DNA of 34,663 nt from Actinoallomurus sp. GTDB taxonomy: Bacteria; Actinomycetota; Actinomycetes; Streptosporangiales; Streptosporangiaceae. The position numbers and the translations under genes are program-made. The stretch's first letter is position 1. Every line of letters starts with the position of its first letter. Under the pieces are notes generated by a model. The model was given only the letters and a program-made list of their open reading frames with translations. It did no database searches and was not told the DNA's origin. This document shows positions 8,615-16,273 of the stretch, piece after piece. The DNA lies in the NCBI GenBank assembly GCA_025964685.1, contig JAOPYG010000197.1:1-34663 (forward strand). The letters run 5' to 3'.

Positions 8615-8950
8615 CTACGTCCGTCCGAAGGCGGGTACGGCATCGTGCACGGAGAACACCGTGTCGAGGCCGGTCACCTGCAAGATCCGGCGAACCGCCG
8701 AACGCGGCGCCGCGAGCTCCAACGAGCCGCCGTGCTCACGCAGCCGCTTCATGGCCGAGAGCAGGACGTTCATCCCGGTCGAGTCACAGAACTCGACCCC
8801 GCTGAGGTCCACGACAAGCCTGCTGACTCCCTCGCGAACGAGCGCGGCCAGCTCTGTTTGCAGTCTAGGTGCGGTATAGAGATCGACCTCGCCGTATACA
8901 GAGACGACGGCGTGACCTCCCTGAGATGCAGTCGAGATCTTTAGCTCCAC
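8615..8950 (-). CDS. STAS-domain anti-sigma factor antagonist
   Basis: 111-aa single STAS domain of the SpoIIAA/RsbV/BldG type. In this family the unphosphorylated protein binds an anti-sigma kinase and frees a sigma factor. The key segment VVDLSGVEFCDSTGMNVLL (about residues 46-64) contains the conserved Ser57-Thr58, with Ser57 the expected phosphorylation site. The N-terminus VELKISTASQGGHAVVSV fits GTG 8950, which has TAGTGT exactly 7 nt upstream and looks leaderless; GTG 8959 would add 3 residues. An RsbW-like ATPase is encoded 14 kb away at 23145-23693, but a partnership is not shown by the sequence. Confidence 0.92.
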   Translation of the reverse strand: MELKISTASQGGHAVVSVYGEVDLYTAPRLQTELAALVREGVSRLVVDLSGVEFCDSTGMNVLLSAMKRLREHGGSLELAAPRSAVRRILQVTGLDTVFSVHDAVPAFGRT

Positions 8951-8957
8951 GAGCCGC

Positions 8958-8981
8958 ACACTAGCGTCCCCCGCGCGGGGG
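8958..8981 (-). promoter_or_regulatory. STAS promoter: TAGTGT -10 and 14-bp GC palindrome
   Basis: TAGTGT at 8958-8963 lies 7 nt before GTG 8950. Immediately upstream, 8968-8981 is a perfect palindrome CCCCCGCGCGGGGG, which would sit in the spacer between -10 and -35 and could be an operator. If transcription began further upstream it would also form a hairpin. Confidence 0.4.
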
Positions 8982-9183
8982 AACCAGAGGTGAGCCGGAT
9001 TAGGGACTGTCCGTTGCCCGGTGGTGGGATGTCCTTTGCCTGAACGGTGCGCAGTTTTCGCCATTTCTCGTGACATTTAGCGATCGTTCCGGCGCAGGTC
9101 AGAGTACGTATAGATCATCTCGGTTCCGTACACCCGATGTGCGGGAATTCGGCCACCGGCGCGTCGCGCTTAGGAGAAGCTAG

Positions 9184-9207
9184 ATGCGTGGAAGACAGGT
9201 CCGGTAA
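9184..9207 (+). CDS. 7-codon upstream ORF / leader peptide candidate
   Basis: ATG at 9184 with an excellent ribosome site (AGGAGA, 6 nt spacing) opens a 7-residue frame reading MRGRQVR and ending in TAA at 9205-9207. It contains the rare codons GGA and AGA. The next gene starts at 9256 in the same reading frame and has no good ribosome site of its own. This is either a regulatory leader with reinitiation, or the original start of that gene separated from it by an in-frame stop. Confidence 0.4.
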   Translation: MRGRQVR

Positions 9208-9255
9208 TCCCGGGGAAGCCTGGCCGCGGGCCGCACCCTTGCCGGGGCGGCCGCG

Positions 9256-9636
9256 ATGACCGGCGACAGACTCGACGATCCACGGCGCGCGCGGCTCCGC
9301 GAGCGCCTGGAGACCATCCGGACCCGCTCGCAGAAGTCCAATTCGTGGCGGTCTGTGACGCACTACTTCTCGGCCCTCGTGAACCGCGAGGGCGTCGTAC
9401 CGGTCAAGGCGCGGCTGTCCCGCGAGGACCTGAGATTCCTCGCCTCCGCCCGTGACGAAGTGATCGCCTTCTGCGAGCTGGGCCTGCGGCTGCTCGACCT
9501 GCACCAGCCGCGAGACGGCGGCATCTCCAGCGACCCGCGCAGCCCCGTCCGCCGCTGCCGCGCGTGCATGTGGCGCTGGCCGTGCCCGACCATCCGCGCC
9601 GTGGAGGAGTCGGTGGAGCGGCCACCCGGTTCCTGA
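9256..9636 (+). CDS. Conserved actinobacterial protein with C-terminal Cys motif, unknown function
   Basis: 126 aa, soluble, basic. A predicted helical region (about residues 10-80) includes RLETIRTRSQKSNSWRSVTHYFSALV and LRFLASARDEVIAFCELGLRLLDLH. The C-terminal segment RRCRACMWRWPCPTIRAVEESVE has Cys spacing C-x2-C-x5-C with WPCPT, which I recall from many small actinobacterial proteins, and could be a metal or redox site. ATG 9256 has no clear ribosome site; translation may depend on the upstream ORF at 9184. Convergent with the FG-GAP gene, with a shared terminator between. No function can be assigned. Confidence 0.7.
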   Translation: MTGDRLDDPRRARLRERLETIRTRSQKSNSWRSVTHYFSALVNREGVVPVKARLSREDLRFLASARDEVIAFCELGLRLLDLHQPRDGGISSDPRSPVRRCRACMWRWPCPTIRAVEESVERPPGS

Positions 9637-9658
9637 GGCGCATGCGACAGGAAAAGCC

Positions 9659-9694
9659 GTGGACCGCCCGCCCTGACCTGGGCGGCCGGTCCAC
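9659..9694. terminator. Bidirectional hairpin terminator
   Basis: A 15-nt left arm (9659-9673, starting GTGGACCG) pairs with 9680-9694 (ending CGGTCCAC) with one mismatch around a 6-nt loop. It sits between two convergent genes. There is no T-tract, as is common in high-GC actinomycetes. Confidence 0.7.
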
Positions 9695-9709
9695 TCACGT
9701 CACTCCAGG

Positions 9710-11239
9710 TCAGCCGATGCGGCCCTGACGGACGCCCAGCTGCGCGTCCTTACCGCTGGTGCCGAGCGTTCCGGCCCCGAAGGTCGCCGAGCCCGTCGCG
9801 GTGACTCCACTGGCGGTGCCGGGCAGCACGCTCACCGCGCCGTCGGTGCCGTTCTCCTTCGGCGCGCCGGCGATCAGGTCGGCATAGCCGTCGGCGTTGG
9901 GGTTGAGCAGGTTGACCGTCCAGCCCACCTCGTCGCCTGCCTCGGCCGCGCCCGGTACGCCGGCCGTGTCCTGCGAGACGGCCTGCGAGCCGGTGCCGCC
10001 GAGCCCCGCGGCGGCGCCGTACAGCACGAACGCCTCACCGGCGTGCGCCAGCGAGCTGATGGAGCGGTACGGCACACCGACCGCGAGGTCGTACTCGCCG
10101 TCCTTGTTGACGTCACCGGCGGCCAGTGAGTAGCCGAACCGGTCACCGGCCACGGCCCCTCCGGGCATGCCGGCGCTGTTCTGACTGATCGTGCTGGTCG
10201 TGCCCAGGGTGACGTCCGCGTCGCCCTTGTAGACCGTCACGTGGCCGCCCACGCCGTTGCTCTCGTCGGCGCCGCCCACCGCGACGTCCCCGTAGCCGTC
10301 GCCGTCGAAGTCGCCCACGGCGAGGCTGTCCACGCGCGTGATCATCTCGTTCGCGAAGGACGGGCCCTGATCGTTGAAGTCGTCCCAGACGTCGAATCCG
10401 TACGTCGGGTCCTCGGTGTCCTGCCAGCCGATGATCAGGTCGGGCTTGGAGTCACCGTTGACGTCGCCGGCCGCCGGGATGAACCCGGTCACCGCGGAGT
10501 CCGCCGCCGCCGAGACCGCCTTGCGCTTGCTCCCTCGCACCTTGTGCGGCTGAGCCGTCGGCGCGAAGACCTTCGCGGACTGGGCGGCCTTTCGCGCCTG
10601 CAGGGCCGGCCCCGGGTTCTTGAACGGCCAGAAGAATCCGTCGCCCGGCGAGGTGTCCACCCAGTCGGTGTGGCCGTCCCCGTCGAAGTCGGCCGACACC
10701 AGCGAGTAGCCGAACCGGTGCGCCGCGCCGGCGCCGTCGGGCTCACCCATGGCAGCGGAGCCGGTGCCCGTCAGCCCGGACGGCGAGCCCCACAGGATCG
10801 TCTCCGACCCCGCGTTCGCACCGGCGGTGGTGTCCTCGTCCGGGGCACCGACGAGCAGGTCCGCGTACCCGTCCTCGTCGTAGTCCAGGGACGTGAGGGA
10901 GAAGCCGAAGTGGTCACCCGCCTCGGCGGTCCCCGGAACTCCCGTGGTGTTCTGGGAGATGACCTGCTTCTTCGCCGTGTTCAGGCCGGCCGACGAGCCG
11001 TTCACGATCGTCACGAAGCCGGCGGTGGTGTAGCTGCCGACCGTGCCGTACGGGTCGCCCAGCGCCAGGTCGGCGTAGCCGTCACCGTTGAAGTCATACG
11101 GCGCCGCCCCCGCGGCCCTCACCGCCGCCTGAGCCGTGGCCGGCGCCACGGCCGCGTGCGCCGCGGCCGTCATTCCCGCCGCCCCCAGTGCGGTGACCGC
11201 GGTGACGGCCAGCGCACGCGAGATAACGCGTACTTTCAC
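9710..11239 (-). CDS. Secreted FG-GAP (integrin alpha-like) repeat protein, copy 1
   Basis: 509 aa. A Sec signal peptide (VKVRVISRALAVTAVTALGAAGMTAAAHA, about residues 1-30) precedes a predicted beta-propeller of FG-GAP repeats, each about 60 residues with a calcium-binding loop such as DFNGDGYADLALG, DYDEDGYADLLVG, DFDGDGHTD, DVNGDSKPD, DFDGDGYGD and DVNKDGEYD, followed by sequence like GVPGTAEAGDHFG. Probably an extracellular calcium-stabilised binding or adhesion protein; no catalytic motif is visible. GTG 11239 is chosen because AGGAGG stands just upstream and the signal peptide begins there. The adjacent gene at 11377 is a close paralogue. A hairpin terminator follows at 9659-9694. Confidence 0.9.
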   Translation of the reverse strand: MKVRVISRALAVTAVTALGAAGMTAAAHAAVAPATAQAAVRAAGAAPYDFNGDGYADLALGDPYGTVGSYTTAGFVTIVNGSSAGLNTAKKQVISQNTTGVPGTAEAGDHFGFSLTSLDYDEDGYADLLVGAPDEDTTAGANAGSETILWGSPSGLTGTGSAAMGEPDGAGAAHRFGYSLVSADFDGDGHTDWVDTSPGDGFFWPFKNPGPALQARKAAQSAKVFAPTAQPHKVRGSKRKAVSAAADSAVTGFIPAAGDVNGDSKPDLIIGWQDTEDPTYGFDVWDDFNDQGPSFANEMITRVDSLAVGDFDGDGYGDVAVGGADESNGVGGHVTVYKGDADVTLGTTSTISQNSAGMPGGAVAGDRFGYSLAAGDVNKDGEYDLAVGVPYRSISSLAHAGEAFVLYGAAAGLGGTGSQAVSQDTAGVPGAAEAGDEVGWTVNLLNPNADGYADLIAGAPKENGTDGAVSVLPGTASGVTATGSATFGAGTLGTSGKDAQLGVRQGRIG

Positions 11240-11258
11240 CAGACCTCCTAGGACCTGC

Positions 11259-11298
11259 CACTCGCGATGGCGAGTGCCGATCATGGGACGTCGGAGGT
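11259..11298 (-). promoter_or_regulatory. 5' leader hairpin and conserved block of FG-GAP copy 1
   Basis: CACTCGC pairs with GCGAGTG (11259-11276) around a 4-nt loop (GATG on +, CATC in the transcript), 20 bp upstream of the start. A block GGACGTCGGAGGT (11286-11298, + strand reading) follows, with TAAACC 8 nt beyond it. The same elements precede copy 2. Confidence 0.5.
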
Positions 11299-11341
11299 TT
11301 GCCATTGGTTTACCGCCAGGGAAACGTACGGCGAACGGGAT

Positions 11342-11369
11342 CCGGCCGCCCGTGGCATCGGGCGGCCGG
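11342..11369 (-). terminator. Hairpin terminator of FG-GAP copy 2
   Basis: An 11-bp perfect stem, CCGGCCGCCCG with CGGGCGGCCGG, around a 6-nt loop TGGCAT, lies 8 bp after the stop at 11377. It closely resembles the stem after copy 1 (CCGCCC...GGGCGG core). No T-tract. Confidence 0.65.
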
Positions 11370-11376
11370 TCCGTGG

Positions 11377-12879
11377 TCAGCCGTTGCGGCCGATGATCCG
11401 GCCGATCTGCGCGTCCTTGCCGGTGACGCCGAACGTCCCGGCTCCGAAACTCGTCGAGCCGGTGCCGGTGACGCCACCGGCGCCGCCCTTGAGCACGCTC
11501 ACGGTGCCGTCGAGGGAGTTCTCCCCCGACGCTCCGGCGACCAGGTCGGCGTAGCCGTCATTGGTGATGTCCACCAGGCTCACGCCGGTACCGCACGCGT
11601 CGTCGGTCTCGGCCGTGCCCGGAACACCCGAGGTGCTCTGCGAGACGGCCTGCGATCCGGTGCCGGTCAGGCCGTCGGCCGACCCGTACAGCACGATCGC
11701 CTCGCCGGCTCGCGCCTTGCCGCTGACCGTACGCCCGGGAACGCCCACGGCAAGGTCGGACCTGCCGTCGTGGTTCACGTCACCGGCCGCCAGGGAGGTG
11801 CCGAACTTGTCGCCGAGCGCGGTCGCGCCGGGCACTCCTGCCGTCTCCTGGTTGATCATGTACGACGTCTCCATGCCGACGTTCGCGTCACCCTTGAAGA
11901 CGACCAGGTGGCTGTGCTCCCGCCCGCTGTCGTCGGCCGCCCCGGCGGCGACGTCCGCGTAACCGTCGCCGTCGAAGTCGCCCACGGCGAGCCCGTCGAG
12001 CTTGGTGAGCACCTCGTTCGTCGGAGTGGTCTCGGCCGGGTCGGTCCACAGGTCGAAGCCGTACTGGTACTTCGCCTCGGCCTTGGTGTCGCGCCAGCCC
12101 AGGACCAGGTCGGTCCGCTGGTCACCGTTGACGTCACCGGCGACCGGGACCAGGGCGTCGAGCGTCGCGACGGCCTCGGCCTTGGCCAGTCCCTTGGTGC
12201 CGCGGACCGCCCGGTGTTTCACGGCCGGCGCGAACGTACGGACCGCGGCGCGCAGGTTCGACGCCGTGGTGAACGTCCAGAAGCGGGCGTCGCCCGGTGA
12301 GGTGTCCACCCAGTCCATCACGCCGTTACCGTCGAAGTCGCCCGTCGTCATCGAGAAGCCGAAGCGGTGGTTCGCGCCGGCGTTCTCGGGTTCGGGCAGT
12401 GTCTGCGAGCCGGTGCCGGTGAGCCCGGACTTGGTCCCCCAGAGGATCGTCTCGGACCCGGCGTTCGTACCGTTGGTCGTGTCCTCGTCCGGAGCGCCCA
12501 CGAGCAGATCGGCGTAGCCGTCATGGTCGTAGTCGAGCGAGGTGAGCGAGTAGCCGAAATGATCGTTCTTCTCTGCGGACCCCGGCACACCCGTTGTGCT
12601 CTGGCTGAAGACCTGCTTCTTGGCGGTGTTCGCACCCGTCTTCGAGCCGTACACGATCGTCACGAAGCCCGCACTGGTCGTGCTGCCGACCTTGCCGTAC
12701 GGGCTGCCCAGCGCCAGGTCGGGATACCCATCGCCGTTGAAGTCATACGGCTTGGCCCCTGCGGCCGCCTTCGCCTCGATCGAGACGGCGGACGCATGGA
12801 CCGTGCCGGCCAATCCCGCCGCCCCCAGTGCCGTGACCGCAGCGACGGCCAGCGCGCGCGAGAAAACGCGTTGTCTCAC
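11377..12879 (-). CDS. Secreted FG-GAP (integrin alpha-like) repeat protein, copy 2
   Basis: 500 aa, same architecture as copy 1: signal peptide (residues 1 to about 28, VRQRVFSRALAVAAVTALGAAGLAGTVHA) and repeated DxDGDGYxD loops (DFNGDGYPDLALG, DYDHDGYADLLVG, DFDGNGVMD, DVNGDQRTD, DFDGDGYADVAAG, DVNHDGRSDLAVG, DITNDGYADLVAG). Long stretches match copy 1 almost residue for residue, including VDTSPGD and the ending SxFGAGTxGxxGKDAQ. GTG 12879 follows GGAGG closely; a TTG directly before it is a weaker option. Transcribed divergently from the SDR gene. Tandem duplication is the simplest explanation of the pair. Confidence 0.9.
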   Translation of the reverse strand: MRQRVFSRALAVAAVTALGAAGLAGTVHASAVSIEAKAAAGAKPYDFNGDGYPDLALGSPYGKVGSTTSAGFVTIVYGSKTGANTAKKQVFSQSTTGVPGSAEKNDHFGYSLTSLDYDHDGYADLLVGAPDEDTTNGTNAGSETILWGTKSGLTGTGSQTLPEPENAGANHRFGFSMTTGDFDGNGVMDWVDTSPGDARFWTFTTASNLRAAVRTFAPAVKHRAVRGTKGLAKAEAVATLDALVPVAGDVNGDQRTDLVLGWRDTKAEAKYQYGFDLWTDPAETTPTNEVLTKLDGLAVGDFDGDGYADVAAGAADDSGREHSHLVVFKGDANVGMETSYMINQETAGVPGATALGDKFGTSLAAGDVNHDGRSDLAVGVPGRTVSGKARAGEAIVLYGSADGLTGTGSQAVSQSTSGVPGTAETDDACGTGVSLVDITNDGYADLVAGASGENSLDGTVSVLKGGAGGVTGTGSTSFGAGTFGVTGKDAQIGRIIGRNG

Positions 12880-12898
12880 CAAACCTCCTCAGCCCCAG

Positions 12899-12939
12899 CC
12901 GCTCGCGATGGCGAACGGCCTTGAATGGACGTCGGAGGT
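12899..12939 (-). promoter_or_regulatory. 5' leader hairpin and conserved block of FG-GAP copy 2
   Basis: An 8-bp stem (12899-12906 with 12911-12918, one G-U pair in the transcript) with the same CATC loop as copy 1, then GGACGTCGGAGGT at 12927-12939 and TAAACC (minus strand) 8 nt beyond. Conservation of structure and spacing indicates that the promoter and leader were duplicated with the gene. Confidence 0.5.
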
Positions 12940-13011
12940 CTGGTCCGGGTTTACCCGCTTACGGAAGTGCTACGACCCCGGCCGCGAACACACACCCGGG
13001 TCAGGGACGGT

Positions 13012-13017
13012 TAGCGT
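13012..13017 (+). promoter_or_regulatory. -10 element TAGCGT of the SDR gene, leaderless geometry
   Basis: TAGCGT lies exactly 7 nt before ATG 13025, with no ribosome site. The same hexamer and spacing precede the GT2 gene at 17473. There is no TTGACA-like -35, which suggests an activator. Confidence 0.55.
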
Positions 13018-13024
13018 GCAAGGC

Positions 13025-14014
13025 ATGCGCGTACTCGTCACCGGCTCATCCGGCTTCATCGGCTCGCACATCGTCGACGCGCTGCGGGAGGACGGCCACG
13101 AGGTGCGGACGTTCGACCTGCGGTCGGGCGAGGACGTCCGGGACGAGAGGGCGGTCCCCCGGCACCTGGCCGGTGTCGACGTGGTCTGTCACCAGGCCGC
13201 GAAGGTCGGGCTCGGGGTGGACGTGTCGGACCTTCCCGCGTACGCCTCCTCGAACGTCCTGGGCACCGCCGTGCTGCTCGCCTCCATGGCGCGGGTGGGG
13301 TGCGAGCGGCTCGTGCTGGCCTCATCGATGGTGGTGTACGGCGAGGGGGCGTACGACTGCGCGCGGCATGGACGTGTGCGCCCGGGGCCGCGCGCCGAGG
13401 CCGATCTCGCGGCCGGGCGGTTCGAACCGCTCTGCCCATCGTGTGGCGCACCACTGACACCGGGGACGGTCGACGAGGACGCGCCACCGGATCCCCGCAA
13501 CGCCTACGCGGACACCAAGCTCGCACAGGAGCACCTCGCGGCGTCTTGGGCGCGGGCGACGGGAGGCTCGGTGACCGCGCTGCGGTACCACAACGTGTAC
13601 GGGCCGCGGATGCCGCGCGACACCCCGTACGCCGGCGTCGCCGCGATCTTCCGGTCGTGTCTAGAACGCGGGGAGGCGCCGCGGGTGTTCGAGGACGGCG
13701 AGCAGCGGCGCGACTTCGTGCACGTCCGTGATGTGGCGCGGGCGAACATGCTGGCGCTGAGCTCCGCGACGCCCGGCGAGCTGCGGGCGTACAACGTGGC
13801 CAGCGGCGAGCCGCACACGATCGCGGACATGGCGAGCGCGCTGGCGGCGGCGTACGGCGGTCCGCAGCCCATCGTGACCGGGGAGTTCCGGCTGGGCGAC
13901 GTGCGGCACATCGTCGCGTCACCGGAACGCGCGGCCACCGGGCTGGGCTTCCGCGCGTCGATCACGTTCGCCGAGGGGATGACGGAGTTCGCCCGGCTGG
14001 CCGGCCGGACCTGA
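13025..14014 (+). CDS. NAD-dependent epimerase/dehydratase (extended SDR) with CxxH...CxxC insert
   Basis: 329 aa, sugar-nucleotide-modifying extended short-chain dehydrogenase. The Rossmann motif is GSSGFIG (residues 7-13), the catalytic Ser lies in ASSMVVYGE (99-107) and YADTK (161-165) is the YxxxK pair; NVYGPRMP follows. Between the Ser and the Tyr lies an insert of about 40 residues with C112-x2-H115 and C137-x2-C140 (DCARHG, LCPSCGAPL), a plausible zinc knuckle absent from ordinary UDP-glucose epimerases. I recall this insert in related actinomycete proteins, so it looks conserved rather than accidental. The substrate is not deducible; a UDP- or dTDP-hexose is likely. It ends 5 bp from the convergent YunG-like gene. 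Confidence 0.9.
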   Translation: MRVLVTGSSGFIGSHIVDALREDGHEVRTFDLRSGEDVRDERAVPRHLAGVDVVCHQAAKVGLGVDVSDLPAYASSNVLGTAVLLASMARVGCERLVLASSMVVYGEGAYDCARHGRVRPGPRAEADLAAGRFEPLCPSCGAPLTPGTVDEDAPPDPRNAYADTKLAQEHLAASWARATGGSVTALRYHNVYGPRMPRDTPYAGVAAIFRSCLERGEAPRVFEDGEQRRDFVHVRDVARANMLALSSATPGELRAYNVASGEPHTIADMASALAAAYGGPQPIVTGEFRLGDVRHIVASPERAATGLGFRASITFAEGMTEFARLAGRT

Positions 14015-14019
14015 CCGGA

Positions 14020-14418
14020 TCACGGCAATGGCCCCAGCCGTGCCGCGACGCGCTCGCGGAGGAGTGCGTACTCCTCCCGGCGCCGTGGCAGGGGCCCCGG
14101 GGGGCGCTCGACGACCCGTGCGCCCGTGACCACCTGGCCCTGCCGGAACTGCTCGAACGTCAGGTCGAGCTGCACGCCGGTGGGCAGGACATTCCACGAG
14201 TGGAAGCCGTGCTGCGAACCGTCGGCCGCGTGCACCTCGCCCACCATGAGGTCGCCGCCGAAGATGTCGCCCACGACCAGAGCGGTGATGTCGCAGTGCC
14301 CCCAGGCGGGGTTGTCAGGATGCCAGGCGGCCCTGGCGGCGTCGTCGGGCGAACACGTGTCGGCGGCCCATGCGGCACGCAGCGCCTCGTCCACGGCCGC
14401 CAGCGTCAGGGGAGTCAT
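14020..14418 (-). CDS. YunG-like protein, unknown function
   Basis: 132 aa, soluble. The pattern DTCSPDDAARAAW, NPAWGHCDITALVVGDIFGG, then HGFHSWNVLPTG and QLDLTFEQF resembles the small YunG family: a Cys in GHCDITAL, a His-Trp-Asn motif and a DLT-xxQF ending. These conserved Cys/His residues hint at an enzymatic site, but no activity is established to my knowledge. ATG 14418 lies 32 bp after the histidine-kinase stop. There is no ribosome site; CATGCT 6 nt upstream could be a weak -10. Probably the last gene of the membrane protein-RR-HK operon. Confidence 0.6.
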   Translation of the reverse strand: MTPLTLAAVDEALRAAWAADTCSPDDAARAAWHPDNPAWGHCDITALVVGDIFGGDLMVGEVHAADGSQHGFHSWNVLPTGVQLDLTFEQFRQGQVVTGARVVERPPGPLPRRREEYALLRERVAARLGPLP

Positions 14419-14450
14419 GGGGCCAGCATGGCGACCCCCACTGACAGGCC

Positions 14451-15578
14451 TCAGGTGTCGAGGGGGAGGCGTACGACGAAGCGGCAGCCGGCGCCGGCGT
14501 TCGACACGCCGATCTCGCCCGCGTGGGCCTCGACGATGCCGCGCGCGATGGCCAGGCCAAGGCCCGCGCCGCCGCCCGGCGTACGCGCGGTCTCGCCACG
14601 GAACGCCACGTCGAACAGGCGTGGCAGGTCCTCCTCGGGGATTCCGCCGCAGGCGTCCGACACCGTCACGCACGCCATGCCACGCTCGAGCCCGGCGACG
14701 ATCTCCACGCCTCCGTCCTCCGGGGTGTGGCGGATGGCGTTCACGACGAGGTTGCGAAGGGCCCGGCCGAACTCGGCCGCGTCCACCTCGACGGGCAGCA
14801 CCTCATGGGCGAGGCCGCTGAGGCGTACTCCCTTGGCGCGGGCGAGCGGTTCGGTCCCGGCCACGGTCTCGGAGACGAGTTCGCCGAGCCCGACGCGCTG
14901 TCGCGAGAGCCGGAGCGCCCCGGCGTGGATACGGGAGAGTTCGAACAGGTCGTCCACCATGGCGGCCAGCCGGTCGGACTCGGCGCGGATCTGGGAGTGA
15001 TAGCGGTGCACGGTGGCGGCGTCCGTGACGACCTCGTCCTCGAGCGCCTCGGCCATGGCCCGCAGCCCCGCCAGTGGCGTACGCAGGTCATGGCTGACCC
15101 AGGCGACGAGCTCACGGCGGCTGGTCTCGAGGGCACGTTCGCGTGCGTGGGCCGCCTCGAGGCGTTCGTAGGCCGCGGACAGCTCGGTGGACAGCTCGTT
15201 CAGCTCGGCCGGCAGCGTACGGGCCGGTGGGATGAAGCGGCCGCTGTCACCGGCGCGCCGTACGGAGTCGAGCAGAGAGCGGCTCGCGGCGATCAGCCGG
15301 TGGCCGAGCAGCATCGACACTCCGAGCCCGACGAGACCCGCGATGGCCGTGACGGTGAGCGTCACCGACCGGTCGTGGTCGGTGATCAGCATCTTCAGCG
15401 TGATCGAGATGATGCCGGCGACGGTCGCGAGCACGGTCGCCGCCGACACGACGGTCAGCAGGATCGTGATCGAGCGCCCGCGCAGGGTGTACAGCAGCGC
15501 GACACCGACCGCTCCGGCGAGCAGAGCGGCCCCGGCGGCGTACGCGGCGACCTCGGCGAACGCGTGGAAAGGGATCAT
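14451..15578 (-). CDS. Membrane sensor histidine kinase
   Basis: 375 aa. Three hydrophobic segments at about residues 8-30, 37-63 and 72-92 are followed by a linker, a coiled region (about 120-155) and a HisKA box with WVSHDLRTPLAG (phospho-acceptor His163). The ATPase domain shows the N box LRNLVVNAIRHTP, G1 DACGGIP, LFDVAFRG and GGGAGLGLAI. The extracytoplasmic loops are short, so it probably senses a membrane or intramembrane signal. Its ATG overlaps the response regulator stop by 4 bases (ATGA), making a coupled cognate pair. The surrounding glycan genes suggest envelope sensing (inference). Confidence 0.93.
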   Translation of the reverse strand: MIPFHAFAEVAAYAAGAALLAGAVGVALLYTLRGRSITILLTVVSAATVLATVAGIISITLKMLITDHDRSVTLTVTAIAGLVGLGVSMLLGHRLIAASRSLLDSVRRAGDSGRFIPPARTLPAELNELSTELSAAYERLEAAHARERALETSRRELVAWVSHDLRTPLAGLRAMAEALEDEVVTDAATVHRYHSQIRAESDRLAAMVDDLFELSRIHAGALRLSRQRVGLGELVSETVAGTEPLARAKGVRLSGLAHEVLPVEVDAAEFGRALRNLVVNAIRHTPEDGGVEIVAGLERGMACVTVSDACGGIPEEDLPRLFDVAFRGETARTPGGGAGLGLAIARGIVEAHAGEIGVSNAGAGCRFVVRLPLDT

Positions 15579-16273
15579 CTGACGGGCTCGTATCGGTAGC
15601 CGACGCCCCACACGGTGAGGATCCGCCGGGGAACGGTGGGATCTTCTTCGATCTTCTCCCGCAACCGGCGTATGTGGACGGTCACCGTCGAGGAGTCGCC
15701 GAACTCCCATCCCCACACGCGTTCGAGCAGGTCGGCGCGGGTGAACGCCTGCCGAGGGTGCCGCATCAAGAACGCCAGCAGGTCGAACTCCCGCGCGGTG
15801 AGGGAGATCTCCTGGTCGTGGAGGCGTACCTCGTGCGCGGCGGTGTCCACGACCAGATCGCCGTCGGTGGTCGTCTCGCCGGTCGGGGCCAGCGCGCCCC
15901 GCGCCCTGCGGAGCACCGACCGTACGCGGAGTGCCAGCTCACGGGGGCTGAACGGTTTGGTGACGTAGTCGTCGGCACCGGTCTCCAGGCCGACGAGCCG
16001 GTCGGTCTCCTCACCGAGCGCGGTCAGCATGACGATGGGCACGGGCCAGCGTTCACGGAGCCGGCGGCACACCTCGAGCCCGTCGATACCGGGCAGCATG
16101 AGATCGAGAACGACCAGGTCAGGGGTCTTCTCGGCCGCCGCCTTGAGAGCGGCGTGCCCGTCCGCCACACAGTCGACGTCGTACCCGTCGCGCATCAGGT
16201 ACCGGGCGACGACCTCGGCGACGGTCGGGTCGTCGTCGACGACGAGGATGTGGCCGGTGTCGGAGTTCACCAT
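15575..16273 (-). CDS. OmpR/PhoB-family response regulator
   Basis: 232 aa. The receiver domain shows the acidic pocket Asp13-15 (VVDDDP), phosphorylation site Asp57 in VVLDLMLPGIDG, Thr84 and Lys106 (TKPFSP). The C-terminal winged-helix domain has LTAREFDLLAFLMRHP, DLLERVWGWEF and STVTVHIRRLREKI, ending GVGYRYEPVR. ATG 16273 has GAGGT close upstream and overlaps the end of the membrane protein frame by 7 bases. The likely targets are the three 19-bp direct repeats at 17338-17438 between the two divergent arms of this cluster; OmpR-type regulators bind direct repeats (inference). Confidence 0.95.
   Translation of the reverse strand: MVNSDTGHILVVDDDPTVAEVVARYLMRDGYDVDCVADGHAALKAAAEKTPDLVVLDLMLPGIDGLEVCRRLRERWPVPIVMLTALGEETDRLVGLETGADDYVTKPFSPRELALRVRSVLRRARGALAPTGETTTDGDLVVDTAAHEVRLHDQEISLTAREFDLLAFLMRHPRQAFTRADLLERVWGWEFGDSSTVTVHIRRLREKIEEDPTVPRRILTVWGVGYRYEPVR

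Larger units (their letters stand above)
8951..9255. other. 305-bp intergenic region between divergent genes
   Basis: Holds the STAS promoter and palindrome on the left. A locally AT-richer stretch near 9100-9116 with TATAGAT could be a rightward -10 (weak). A short, well-initiated upstream ORF lies at 9184-9207. I see no further gene; a minus-strand extension of the STAS frame to 9076 lacks coding character. Confidence 0.6.

Noticed and set aside
8960..9076. Longer STAS protein from ATG 9076
   Set aside because: The extra 42 residues are unlike any STAS N-terminus, and the leaderless promoter fits GTG 8950.
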